NCBI GenBank assembly: GCA_947626725.1
Contig: CANQTI010000037.1
Coordinates: 1-12,308 of the forward strand
DNA length: 12,308 nucleotides
Reading direction: 5' to 3'
DNA from: an uncultured Eisenbergiella sp.
Lineage (GTDB): Bacteria; Bacillota; Clostridia; Lachnospirales; Lachnospiraceae
The notes under the pieces were generated by a model. The model was not told the DNA's origin and searched no databases. It saw only the letters and a list, made by a program, of their open reading frames with translations. This document shows, in pieces, positions 5,446 through 12,308 of the stretch (positions are counted from its first letter, which is position 1; every line of letters starts with the position of its first letter). The position numbers and the translations under genes were made by a program.

Positions 5446-8229
5446 ATGCTGAGAATTTACGATTTGAAGTGCGATTATCGTCGGAACCCGGTCGGAATTG
5501 ATGACATTCACCCGCGCTTTTCCTGGAAACTGCAGAGCGATAAGGCCAGTGTCATGCAGACGGGCTACCGTATCACTATCCATGATGGGGCCCGGACAAT
5601 ATGGGATACAGGCCTGGTTTCATCTAAACGCTCTGTCCACATCAAGTATGATGGAGAACCACTACGCTCCCGTGGTTTCTATACTTGGCAGGTAGAAGTC
5701 AGAGCATCTGCTGAACTTCACGAGGAAGAGAGCGCACTGAGTGAAACGGCATCCTTCGAGATGGGGTTACTCAGTGTAGATGATTGGCAGGCCGAATGGG
5801 TTGAGGCGGAGGAAGCGACCGACCCAATGACAATGATGCCCGCGCAATATTTCCGAAAGTCGTTCATTATCTCCAAGCCTGTTAAGCATGCCCGCCTCTA
5901 TCAAACCGCCCACGGTTTGTACGAGTTCTGGATCAACGGTGAGCGCGGTACAGAGGATCTTTACAAGCCCGGTTTCACAATGTATTACAAGAGGCTCCAG
6001 TATCAAGTCTATGATGTGCTGCCGCTTCTGCGCTCCGGAGAAAATGTCTGGAGCGTGATCCTTGCGGACGGATGGTGGCGCGGTGTCACTGGCGGGGATG
6101 TGCGAAACAACTTCGGTTCAACGCTGGCATTCCTTGGGCAATTGGAGTTGGAATATGAAGACGGCAGCCGCGAAGTCATCATCAGCAACGATGACTTTGT
6201 CACCTCTACAGGCGGTATTCTGCAGTCCGATATGAAACTCGGCGATGTCTATGACGCATCGCTGGAACCCTGTGGCTGGAAGCTGCCCGGTTTTGATGCG
6301 AGCAGGTGGAAAAATGCCCGCATTTCCATCTCCGCCCACACGGGGAGAGAAAACTTAATTGCCAGCAACAGTGTCCCTGTACGCCGCATGGAAACACTTC
6401 AAGGCAAGGCGCTGCGGGACAGCGAGGGCAGTCTTGTCATCGACTTTGGACAGAATATTGCTGGAAATGTAAAAATGACCTTCCACAACTTGACCAAAGG
6501 TCAAAAAGTGACGGTAGAATTCGGCGAGGACTTTAAGGACGGGGCATTCTATAACCGCACTGTGGCACATAACACCCCGATCCCTGGCCTGGAGCGATTC
6601 CAGCAGGTAGATTACATTGCCGCAGGCACCGGCGAGGAGACCTATGAGCCGTTATTCTCTGTGTTCGGATTCCAGTATCTTCGCATCTCCGGCTACGAGG
6701 GGGAGATTAACGCAGGTGACTTTGAGGCTTATGCGATTTACTCCGTTCTGGAGGAGACCGGCGAATTTGACTGCTCCTCCAAGTTGGTTAACCAACTGGT
6801 GAAAAATAGCAGATGGAGTCAGAAAGGAAACTTCCTCGATGTGCCTACGGACTGTCCGACCCGCGAAAGGAGTCCTTGGACAGGTGACAGCCAAATCTAC
6901 GCTAAAACAGCCGGCTGGTTTGCGGAGGTTTATCCCTTTTTTGAAAAGTGGATGCAGGATGTGGCGGCGGATCAATGTGAGAACGGAAAGATACTCAACA
7001 TCGCGCCGAATTGTATGATGATGCACGACCCTGTTGCTCTCAAAGCGCAAAAAGAGTCTCTAGCAAAGGCGGCGGCTGAGGCTGAAAAGGCAAAATCAGA
7101 CGGAGACAATTCAGCCCCGTATGACCCGATGGCCAGCATCATGGCCAATATTTACGCGCCTGACGGCGGATACATTTTGGACGGCAGTTCCGGCTGGGGC
7201 GATACGGCCACCATTACACCTTGGACGATGTATCTGCGGTATGGAGACATACGCATCTTGAAGCAACAGTACGCTTCGGCCAAAAAATGGGTCGACTACA
7301 TGATTGCCAACGCAAAAAACAAAAATGAACTGCGGGCCTCAGAGCCATGGTACACAGAAAACGGTGGCAGCGACGGACAGTATGTGTGGGATACCCGATA
7401 TCAGTGGGGCGAGTGGCTGGAACCCGATGTCCCTAATGTGGTCATGAGGGGCCCTGATGCTTTCATCAAACCGGATCCTGAAGTGCCCACGGCCTATCTG
7501 TGCTATTCTTCACGGTTGCTCTCCCAGATGGCCGCGGTGTTGGGGAATGATGCCGATGCCGCAGCTTACGCATATTATTCCGAACAGGTGAAGCGTGTTT
7601 ATAACCGCTATTTCATCCCTGACAACGGCCTTATTAAGGATGGCCGCCAGGCGCCCCAGGTCCGGGCGCTGGCCTTTGGCCTGTGCAGAGACGAAGTAAA
7701 GACTTCTGTTGCTGCGCGGCTGAATGAAATGCTGGTGGCTGGAGGTTATAAGCTGAACACCGGTTTCCTGTCGACCGCTATGCTGCTGAATGTTCTGTGC
7801 GACAATGGATATTCGGAGACCGCCTACCGGGTGCTCCAGCAGGAGGAATGCCCCGGATGGTTGTTCAACGTGATCCAAGGGGCGACTACCATCCCGGAAA
7901 CGTGGGACGGAAAGCTGACCCACAAGGAGTCCATGAACCACTACAGCTACGGTGCTGTCTGTGATTTCCTCTTCTCCAGATGTGCCGGTATCGACTGGGA
8001 CGAAAGTGAGCCTGGTTTCCAGAAGTTTGTTCTCCGACCTGTGCCGGATGAGAGCATGGAGTATGCAGAAGCGAAATACAACTCCCCGTATGGCATGATC
8101 GTATCGGGCTGGAAACGGACAAAGGGAAAAATTTCATACCACTTTGTTATTCCCTGCAACACCGAGGCTCTGGTCACGCTGCCAGATGGCAGAAACATTT
8201 TAGTGATGAGCGGGACCTATGACTTTTAG
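5446..8229 (+). CDS. Alpha-L-rhamnosidase, glycoside hydrolase family 78
   Basis: The 927-residue enzyme hydrolyses terminal alpha-L-rhamnose from oligosaccharides or glycosides by inversion. It has the full GH78 layout: an N-terminal Fn3-like domain (about 1-105), jelly-roll domains (about 130-430) with the typical ILADGWWRG (205-213), an (alpha/alpha)6 catalytic barrel (about 430-790) and a C-terminal beta-sandwich. The catalytic segment is DVPTDCPTRERSPWTGD (465-481). D469, E474 and D481 match the spacing of the acidic residues known in Bacillus sp. GL1 RhaB (D567, E572, D579). The second catalytic acid is E818 in GATTIPETWDG. There is no signal peptide, so it acts in the cytoplasm on imported substrate. 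The start follows AAGGAGG (5429-5435) by 10 bases. It leads a cluster of four same-strand genes. Odd: an Ala/Lys/Glu-rich insertion at about 524-575 inside the barrel. Confidence 0.93.
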   Translation: MLRIYDLKCDYRRNPVGIDDIHPRFSWKLQSDKASVMQTGYRITIHDGARTIWDTGLVSSKRSVHIKYDGEPLRSRGFYTWQVEVRASAELHEEESALSETASFEMGLLSVDDWQAEWVEAEEATDPMTMMPAQYFRKSFIISKPVKHARLYQTAHGLYEFWINGERGTEDLYKPGFTMYYKRLQYQVYDVLPLLRSGENVWSVILADGWWRGVTGGDVRNNFGSTLAFLGQLELEYEDGSREVIISNDDFVTSTGGILQSDMKLGDVYDASLEPCGWKLPGFDASRWKNARISISAHTGRENLIASNSVPVRRMETLQGKALRDSEGSLVIDFGQNIAGNVKMTFHNLTKGQKVTVEFGEDFKDGAFYNRTVAHNTPIPGLERFQQVDYIAAGTGEETYEPLFSVFGFQYLRISGYEGEINAGDFEAYAIYSVLEETGEFDCSSKLVNQLVKNSRWSQKGNFLDVPTDCPTRERSPWTGDSQIYAKTAGWFAEVYPFFEKWMQDVAADQCENGKILNIAPNCMMMHDPVALKAQKESLAKAAAEAEKAKSDGDNSAPYDPMASIMANIYAPDGGYILDGSSGWGDTATITPWTMYLRYGDIRILKQQYASAKKWVDYMIANAKNKNELRASEPWYTENGGSDGQYVWDTRYQWGEWLEPDVPNVVMRGPDAFIKPDPEVPTAYLCYSSRLLSQMAAVLGNDADAAAYAYYSEQVKRVYNRYFIPDNGLIKDGRQAPQVRALAFGLCRDEVKTSVAARLNEMLVAGGYKLNTGFLSTAMLLNVLCDNGYSETAYRVLQQEECPGWLFNVIQGATTIPETWDGKLTHKESMNHYSYGAVCDFLFSRCAGIDWDESEPGFQKFVLRPVPDESMEYAEAKYNSPYGMIVSGWKRTKGKISYHFVIPCNTEALVTLPDGRNILVMSGTYDF

Positions 8230-8252
8230 GAGAGGAAAGAAGGTGATAAACC

Positions 8253-10004
8253 ATGGCTGTAGATTTGAGAGCAAAGCCCTTTTATCTGAGTGAGGAACAA
8301 ATCAAGTGGGTGGAGGATACCTACACCGGCATGACGCTGGATGAGCGGGTCGGGCAGCTTTTCTGCGGCAGTATCGACAATTTCAGCGACGAAACGATCC
8401 GGCGCATGGTGGGTTTGGGCATGGGTGGCCTCATGATCCGTCCTTTTCCGATGGACGGCCTGCAGGACGGCATTCGCCGATTGCAGAACGCCAGCAAAAT
8501 CCCCGTTTTGGTCGCGGGTAATTTGGAATACGGCGGATCTGGCGTATTGAACGAGGGAACAACCTATAATATGCCAATGGGCTGCACTGCAACTGGTGAT
8601 GTGGAAAGCGGTTACCGATTGGGAAAAATCAGTGCGGCAGAAGCTGTCAGCGTAGGTGTGAACTGGGGATTTGCCCCAATCGTCGATCTCGATCTGAACT
8701 ACCACAACCCCATTACAAACATTCGTGCCTTTTCCAGCAAGAAAGAAGATGTTCTGGAGATGGCCCGCAGATACATTAAGGCGGCCAATGAGGAAAATTT
8801 GATCCCTACTCTCAAACACTTCCCTGGCGATGGCACTGATGAGCGCGATCAGCATCTTCTGGTCAGTGTCAATCAGCTGAACTATGAGGACTGGATGAAT
8901 TCCTATGGATGGATCTACCGTAATTTGATCGAAGATGGAGTGCCCACCGTGATGATCGGCCATATCGCGCACCCCGCAGCGGCCAGAGCACTATGTCCGG
9001 AAGTCGGCGACTTTGAGGCATTCCTGCCCGCTTCCCAATCCAAGGTTCTGCTCACCGGCCTGTTGCGAGAAAAACTGGGGTTCAATGGCCTGATTGTTAC
9101 AGACTCTACCCTAATGGTAGGTTATATGCAAAAACTGCCAAGAAAGAAAGGGTTATGCCAGAGCATTGAGGCTGGCTGCGACATGATTCTCTTCAACCGC
9201 AACTGTGAGGAGGATATCATGTATCTGAAAACCGGGTATCAGGACGGCCTGATTTCAGAGGAACGCTTCCACGATGCTGTGACGCGCGTACTGGCGCTGA
9301 AAGCAAGCAGAGATTTTCCCCAAAAGCATCAAAACGATACCTTGGTATCGCATATCGATCCCAGTAAAGTCGTAGGCCAGGAGCTTTTCCGGGAGTGGAC
9401 GGAAGAGTGTGCGGACAAGGCTCCCACGCTAGTCAAAGATAAAGGCATTTTACCGCTGTCTCCCAAAAAGACACCGCGCATTTATTTGAATGTAATTCAA
9501 AGTGAGGTCAATGACGAGTCTCCCCTTGCGCAGGACATTAAGGCCAGATTGGAGCAGGAAGGTTTCCAAGTCGAGCTGAGGAAACGGGAAATGAAAATCA
9601 ATATTGAGGCGCTCCTGTCTGGGGAAATGGACGAGGCTACCATGCGTGTAATGGAAGAGATTCAAGCGACCACTGAATCATTCACCTCGCGATTTGACAT
9701 GGCCATGCTCTTTGTCGATATTCCTACACAGTCCAACGCCACAGTTGTCCGTGTGGAATGGAGCGTGTTGGCGGGACTTGGCAATGACATCCCCTGGTAT
9801 GCTGGTGAAATGCCTGTCGTGGTAGTCAGTCTTGCTAATCCCTATCATCTTCTGGATATTCCAATGGCTGATGTGTATGTAAACGCATATACGGATAATG
9901 CGGAAACGCGCAAAGCGGTGATTGATAAATTGATGGGCCGCTCTGTTTTCAAGGGTATTTCCCCGGTTGATCCGTTCTGTGGTCACGAGGATACAAAATT
10001 ATAA
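8253..10004 (+). CDS. Glycoside hydrolase family 3 protein, NagZ-like
   Basis: The 583-residue protein has a GH3 N-terminal TIM barrel (about 20-350). The likely nucleophile is D284 in GLIVTDSTLMVGY. A NagZ-like loop KHFPGDGTDERDQH (188-201) carries the D199/H201 pair that serves as acid/base in beta-N-acetylglucosaminidases of this family. The usual His in KHFPGHG is Asp here (D193). About 230 further residues form a C-terminal domain, without a signal peptide. Retaining beta-glycosidase activity is expected; the sugar could be N-acetylglucosamine, glucose or another beta-linked residue. Some NagZ-type GH3 enzymes act as phosphorylases, so that is also possible. It starts 23 bases after the rhamnosidase stop with an AGGTGA ribosome site (8241-8246), so the two are cotranscribed and probably act in sequence on one substrate. 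Confidence 0.88.
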   Translation: MAVDLRAKPFYLSEEQIKWVEDTYTGMTLDERVGQLFCGSIDNFSDETIRRMVGLGMGGLMIRPFPMDGLQDGIRRLQNASKIPVLVAGNLEYGGSGVLNEGTTYNMPMGCTATGDVESGYRLGKISAAEAVSVGVNWGFAPIVDLDLNYHNPITNIRAFSSKKEDVLEMARRYIKAANEENLIPTLKHFPGDGTDERDQHLLVSVNQLNYEDWMNSYGWIYRNLIEDGVPTVMIGHIAHPAAARALCPEVGDFEAFLPASQSKVLLTGLLREKLGFNGLIVTDSTLMVGYMQKLPRKKGLCQSIEAGCDMILFNRNCEEDIMYLKTGYQDGLISEERFHDAVTRVLALKASRDFPQKHQNDTLVSHIDPSKVVGQELFREWTEECADKAPTLVKDKGILPLSPKKTPRIYLNVIQSEVNDESPLAQDIKARLEQEGFQVELRKREMKINIEALLSGEMDEATMRVMEEIQATTESFTSRFDMAMLFVDIPTQSNATVVRVEWSVLAGLGNDIPWYAGEMPVVVVSLANPYHLLDIPMADVYVNAYTDNAETRKAVIDKLMGRSVFKGISPVDPFCGHEDTKL

Positions 10005-10051
10005 TATGTGGTTTCCAACAAAAAGCAAAACAAAGAAAGGAGAACTTACTT

Positions 10052-11416
10052 ATGAGTGAAAAAAACGCGGTCGCCAAATCCCCTGCAAAGAAGGTCCCAA
10101 AGAGCATTTTCTTTGCGTGGCCAACCCGCACGATTGCCTATGCGGTTGGTTCTGTAATGATGGGCTATGTGACCTACTACGCAACGGACATTATGGGATT
10201 GAATATCGGTGTAGTCGGTATTCTTTTCATGGTTTCCAAAATCTTTGACGGCGTCTCTGACATCATCGCAGGCTATCTCATCGACCGAACCCATACCAAA
10301 TGGGGCAAAGGACGCCCCTATGAGTTCGCGCTGATCGGCTATTGGCTGTGCATTATTCTGTGCTTCAGTGCGCCGGTCATGAATATCCCCGTATCGTATA
10401 TCTACGTTTTCGTTATGTATACGATGGTCAACTCTGTTTTCCTGACGCTGCTGCTCTGCGCTGAGCCGGTTTATCTGGCGAACTCGCTGGAGGACTCTTC
10501 GCAGAATGTTTCTATTCTTGCTTTCGCCGGTCTCATTTCTCTGGTATTTACTATGGTTGCTTCCATGGTTTTGCCTCAGCTTGTCACAAGAATGGGCACA
10601 ACCCGCGGCGGCTGGATTCAACTCTCTCTTATAATGGGCATTCCTTGTATGGTGGTCGGCATGATCCGCTTCCTTGTGGTAAAGGAGCGTGCGGATGTTT
10701 CTGTTGCAGCAGAGCCTATCAAGTTCCGCCAAATGATCGATCTGTTAAAGAAGAACAAGTATATTCTTATTTTTGCGATCATTATTTTCTTCTCCAACAT
10801 CGGTACAAACCTTGTTAACAACGTTCAGACCTACTACTTTACCTATGTCATGGGTGACCTGAATCTTGCCACCGGCTTCTCTGCTACAACGTTCGCTATC
10901 GTTATCGTTATGGCATTGGCCCCGGTTTTGTCTAAGAAGTTCGGGTTTGTCAACCTCATGAGAGCGACGACACTTATCGGTATGATCGGCTACATAGTGC
11001 GCCTTTTCAATGTTCATAGCTATACATTATTGCTCCTTTCCAATGTTTTGGCCATGATGGGTTTCTATACCATGTTCTCATTTGCCAATACTTTCGTCAT
11101 TGATTGTATGGACTATGGAGAGTGGAAAACGGGTGTTCGAAGCGAGGGCACTGTTTCGTGCGCACAGAGTGTTACCGCGAAAATCGGTACCGCCGTCGGT
11201 GTCGGTCTTGTCGGCGTATTGATGGGCATGGCTGGTTACGATGGTAATCTCGCCGTGCAGCCCGAATCCGCAAACAAAATGTTGATCGCGCTGTTCTCTG
11301 TTGTGCCCGCTGTATTCTGCCTGATCCAGTTCATTTTGCTCAAAATTTATGATCTTGATAAGTATTTGCCGCAGATCCAGAAAGATCTCGCCGAAAAGCG
11401 TGCGGCGAAAGATTAA
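10052..11416 (+). CDS. GPH (MelB-type) sugar:cation symporter
   Basis: This 454-residue membrane protein has about 12 hydrophobic segments and the signature of the glycoside-pentoside-hexuronide family. IFDGVSDIIAGYLIDRT (64-80) carries D66 and D70, which align with cation-binding D55 and D59 of MelB, and the loop HTKWGKGRPYEF (81-92) is the family's WGK-RP motif. The later segment FVIDCMDYGEWKTG is also typical. Family members import glycosides or oligosaccharides with Na+ or H+. The N-terminus is basic and cytoplasmic. The start follows AAAGGAG (10036-10042) by 9 bases and lies 47 bases after the GH3 stop, so it belongs to the same operon. With the two signal-less glycosidases it implies uptake of an intact rhamnose-bearing sugar followed by internal cleavage. 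Confidence 0.92.
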   Translation: MSEKNAVAKSPAKKVPKSIFFAWPTRTIAYAVGSVMMGYVTYYATDIMGLNIGVVGILFMVSKIFDGVSDIIAGYLIDRTHTKWGKGRPYEFALIGYWLCIILCFSAPVMNIPVSYIYVFVMYTMVNSVFLTLLLCAEPVYLANSLEDSSQNVSILAFAGLISLVFTMVASMVLPQLVTRMGTTRGGWIQLSLIMGIPCMVVGMIRFLVVKERADVSVAAEPIKFRQMIDLLKKNKYILIFAIIIFFSNIGTNLVNNVQTYYFTYVMGDLNLATGFSATTFAIVIVMALAPVLSKKFGFVNLMRATTLIGMIGYIVRLFNVHSYTLLLLSNVLAMMGFYTMFSFANTFVIDCMDYGEWKTGVRSEGTVSCAQSVTAKIGTAVGVGLVGVLMGMAGYDGNLAVQPESANKMLIALFSVVPAVFCLIQFILLKIYDLDKYLPQIQKDLAEKRAAKD

Positions 11417-11436
11417 CAGATCGGTACAAACTTCCA

Positions 11437-11470
11437 TGGACCGGCCGCAGCTTCGGCTGTGGCCGGTCTG
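11437..11470 (+). other. Very stable UUCG-capped hairpin between operon genes
   Basis: GACCGGCC (11439-11446) pairs with GGCCGGTC (11461-11468), and CAGC (11448-11451) with GCTG (11456-11459). One G-U pair lies between them and a TTCG tetraloop closes on C-G. The following bases are TGATAAAAATAG, without a U-run, so it is not a typical terminator. It more likely acts as an mRNA stability or processing element, or a leaky terminator reducing expression of the last gene. Confidence 0.65.
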
Positions 11471-11506
11471 ATAAAAATAGTTGTCGTTAAAAAGGGGATA
11501 TTATCT

Positions 11507-12151
11507 ATGCAGCTAAAGAAAAAGGCCGTCATTTTTGACTTGGATGGCGTTATCTGTTTCACCGACAAATTCCATTATCAGGCATGGAAAGTCCTGGCTG
11601 ATCGATTGGGAATTTATTTTGATGAGACGATCAACAACCGTTTGCGTGGTGTGAGCCGTATGGCCAGTTTAGAAATTATTTTGGAGCGCTCTGCGATGAA
11701 GTACACCCAGGAAGAGAAAGCGGCCTTCACTGAGGAGAAAAACGACATCTACAGGGAATTGTTGAAGAAGATGTCTCCGGCTGATCTAACTGATGAAGTA
11801 AAGGATACGCTAAACGAGCTGCGCCGCCGAGGTTATAAGCTGTCGATTGGTTCCTCAAGCAAAAATACCAAGTTCATCCTGGGTCAGATTGGCTTGGGTG
11901 ATTTTTTCGATGCTGTTGCGGACGGCACAGATATAGTCCGCTCTAAACCGGATCCCGAAGTGTTCCTTAAATCTGCCGAGAAAATTGGTATAGCTCCTGA
12001 TCAATGCGTTGTAGTAGAAGACGCTAAGGCCGGTATCCAGGCGGCTAAAGCTGGAGGAATGACCGCTTTGGCCCTGTTCGGCGATGCCAGAGACTGTGGC
12101 TTTGAGGACTACAATCTGCGTTCTTTTGATGATCTCTTGAATGTTCTTTAA
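11507..12151 (+). CDS. pgmB: HAD-superfamily hydrolase, probable beta-phosphoglucomutase
   Basis: The 214-residue protein matches beta-phosphoglucomutase closely. It has the nucleophile motif FDLDGV (D11 and D13), cap-domain H23 and W27 (HYQAWKVLA), GVSR (48-51), SSSKN (116-120), K147 in SKPDPE and E171-D172 in VVEDAKAGIQAAKAGG. Such enzymes convert beta-D-glucose 1-phosphate to glucose 6-phosphate in the cytosol, normally after an inverting GH65 phosphorylase. No phosphorylase is seen here, so action on another sugar phosphate cannot be excluded. ATG 11507 is preferred, with an AAGGGG ribosome site 9-10 bases upstream; an upstream GTG at 11459 lies inside the stable hairpin. It closes the cluster, 90 bases after the transporter. 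Confidence 0.85.
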   Translation: MQLKKKAVIFDLDGVICFTDKFHYQAWKVLADRLGIYFDETINNRLRGVSRMASLEIILERSAMKYTQEEKAAFTEEKNDIYRELLKKMSPADLTDEVKDTLNELRRRGYKLSIGSSSKNTKFILGQIGLGDFFDAVADGTDIVRSKPDPEVFLKSAEKIGIAPDQCVVVEDAKAGIQAAKAGGMTALALFGDARDCGFEDYNLRSFDDLLNVL

Positions 12152-12206
12152 AAATGGAGGACCTGATTTGCGATAACCTGATAGGGTGGTAATTGCATAT
12201 GGGAGC

Positions 12207-12238
12207 AAAAAAGTGATGGGTCCCCCCATCACTTTTTT
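12207..12238. terminator. Bidirectional terminator at the right end of the module
   Basis: AAAAAAGTGATGGG (12207-12220) pairs perfectly with CCCATCACTTTTTT (12225-12238) around TCCC, a 14-bp stem with T6 on the plus strand and on the minus strand. It can end transcription from the HAD gene and from the convergent minus-strand gene, whose stop codon lies inside the stem. Confidence 0.85.
12208..12235 (+). repeat. Right copy of the terminator-like direct repeat (possible attR)
   Basis: AAAAAGTGATGGGTC at 12208-12222 repeats 3596-3610 exactly, and weaker similarity extends to about 12235. Between the copies lie about 8.6 kb holding the pseudogene, regulator and sugar operon. See the left copy and the findings. 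Confidence 0.6.
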
Positions 12239-12308
12239 ACAAATGTCAGCACCTGGAAGCAGATCTCCCGCACCTTGGTGATGGGGCTGCGGATGCAGTC
12301 GTCCCCGC
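12229..12308 (-). CDS. C-terminal end of an unrecognised gene (partial)
   Basis: On the minus strand one frame entering from the right edge gives 25 residues ending IRSPITKVREICFQVLTFVKK, with stop TGA at 12231-12229 inside the terminator stem. The other two frames look less protein-like, and GC-rich codons resemble the left-hand host genes rather than the sugar module. The family is not recognised from so short a piece. It converges on the HAD gene. Its last codons AAA AAG TGA are the same as those of the MmcQ/YjbR gene at 3596-3604. Confidence 0.55.
   Translation of the reverse strand, partial: GDDCIRSPITKVREICFQVLTFVKK

Noticed and set aside
8226..8972. 248-codon minus-strand frame within the GH3 gene
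   Set aside because: Mirror of the GH3 coding frame; no ribosome site or known motif.
10046..10732. 228-codon minus-strand frame opposite the transporter
   Set aside because: Unusually rich in His, Arg and Asn, as expected for the complement of a membrane-protein gene.
12155..12193. 12-codon frame (MEDLICDNLIGW) after the HAD gene as the start of a truncated next gene
   Set aside because: Too short, and no ribosome site at proper spacing; it could be a truncated gene start, but the sequence alone does not support it.
1..12308. CRISPR arrays, tRNA or rRNA genes, insertion sequences
   Set aside because: No regularly spaced repeats, cloverleaf sequences, rRNA signatures or transposase motifs were seen on either strand.

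Overview
The window looks like chromosomal DNA of a Gram-positive gut-type Firmicute, probably a Clostridia relative (Lachnospiraceae or Oscillospiraceae). Almost every gene has a strong AGGAGG-like ribosome site, and several promoters are near-consensus sigma-A (-35, 17-bp spacer, TATAAT). The protein set also fits: a DUF4143 ATPase, a MmcQ/YjbR protein, a Phd/YefM antitoxin, a GPH sugar symporter and a GH78/GH3 glycan-degradation cluster. No rRNA, tRNA, CRISPR array, integrase or intact transposase is visible.

Left part (1-3604), by eye GC-rich in its genes and probably older host sequence. It begins with the tail of an unrecognised helical protein, then about 360 bp rich in stem-loops. Next is a small basic protein gene (543) whose frame reaches its intrinsic terminator (698-743) without a stop codon. 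That terminator also serves the convergent AAA/DUF4143 ATPase gene (762-1991, minus), transcribed from a near-consensus promoter at 2146-2174. A second promoter drives an orphan Phd/YefM antitoxin (2439-2687), whose ParE/RelE-type toxin survives only as a 17-residue fragment. A two-domain MmcQ/YjbR plus PUA/EVE-like protein follows (2864-3604).

Right part (about 3611-12207) is a compact carbohydrate module. It opens with debris: a strong promoter firing into a short leader that ends in a terminator, and a helix-turn-helix pseudogene. A divergent AraC-family regulator (4107-5276, minus) then faces a four-gene cluster: alpha-L-rhamnosidase (GH78), a NagZ-like GH3 glycosidase, a GPH/MelB-type symporter and a beta-phosphoglucomutase-like HAD enzyme. 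Together they could import a rhamnose-containing oligosaccharide, trim it in the cytoplasm and pass glucose phosphate to glycolysis. The glycosidases show no signal peptide.

The most striking structural point is that this 8.6-kb module is flanked by a 15-bp direct repeat (3596-3610 and 12208-12222). Both copies lie in terminator-like stems that also encode the final Lys-Lys-stop of the two convergent flanking genes. This is what one would expect if a mobile segment had split one shared bidirectional terminator. The other high-interest point is the stop-less small gene at 543, whose layout resembles the non-stop mRNAs of ribosome rescue factors such as ArfA and BrfA.
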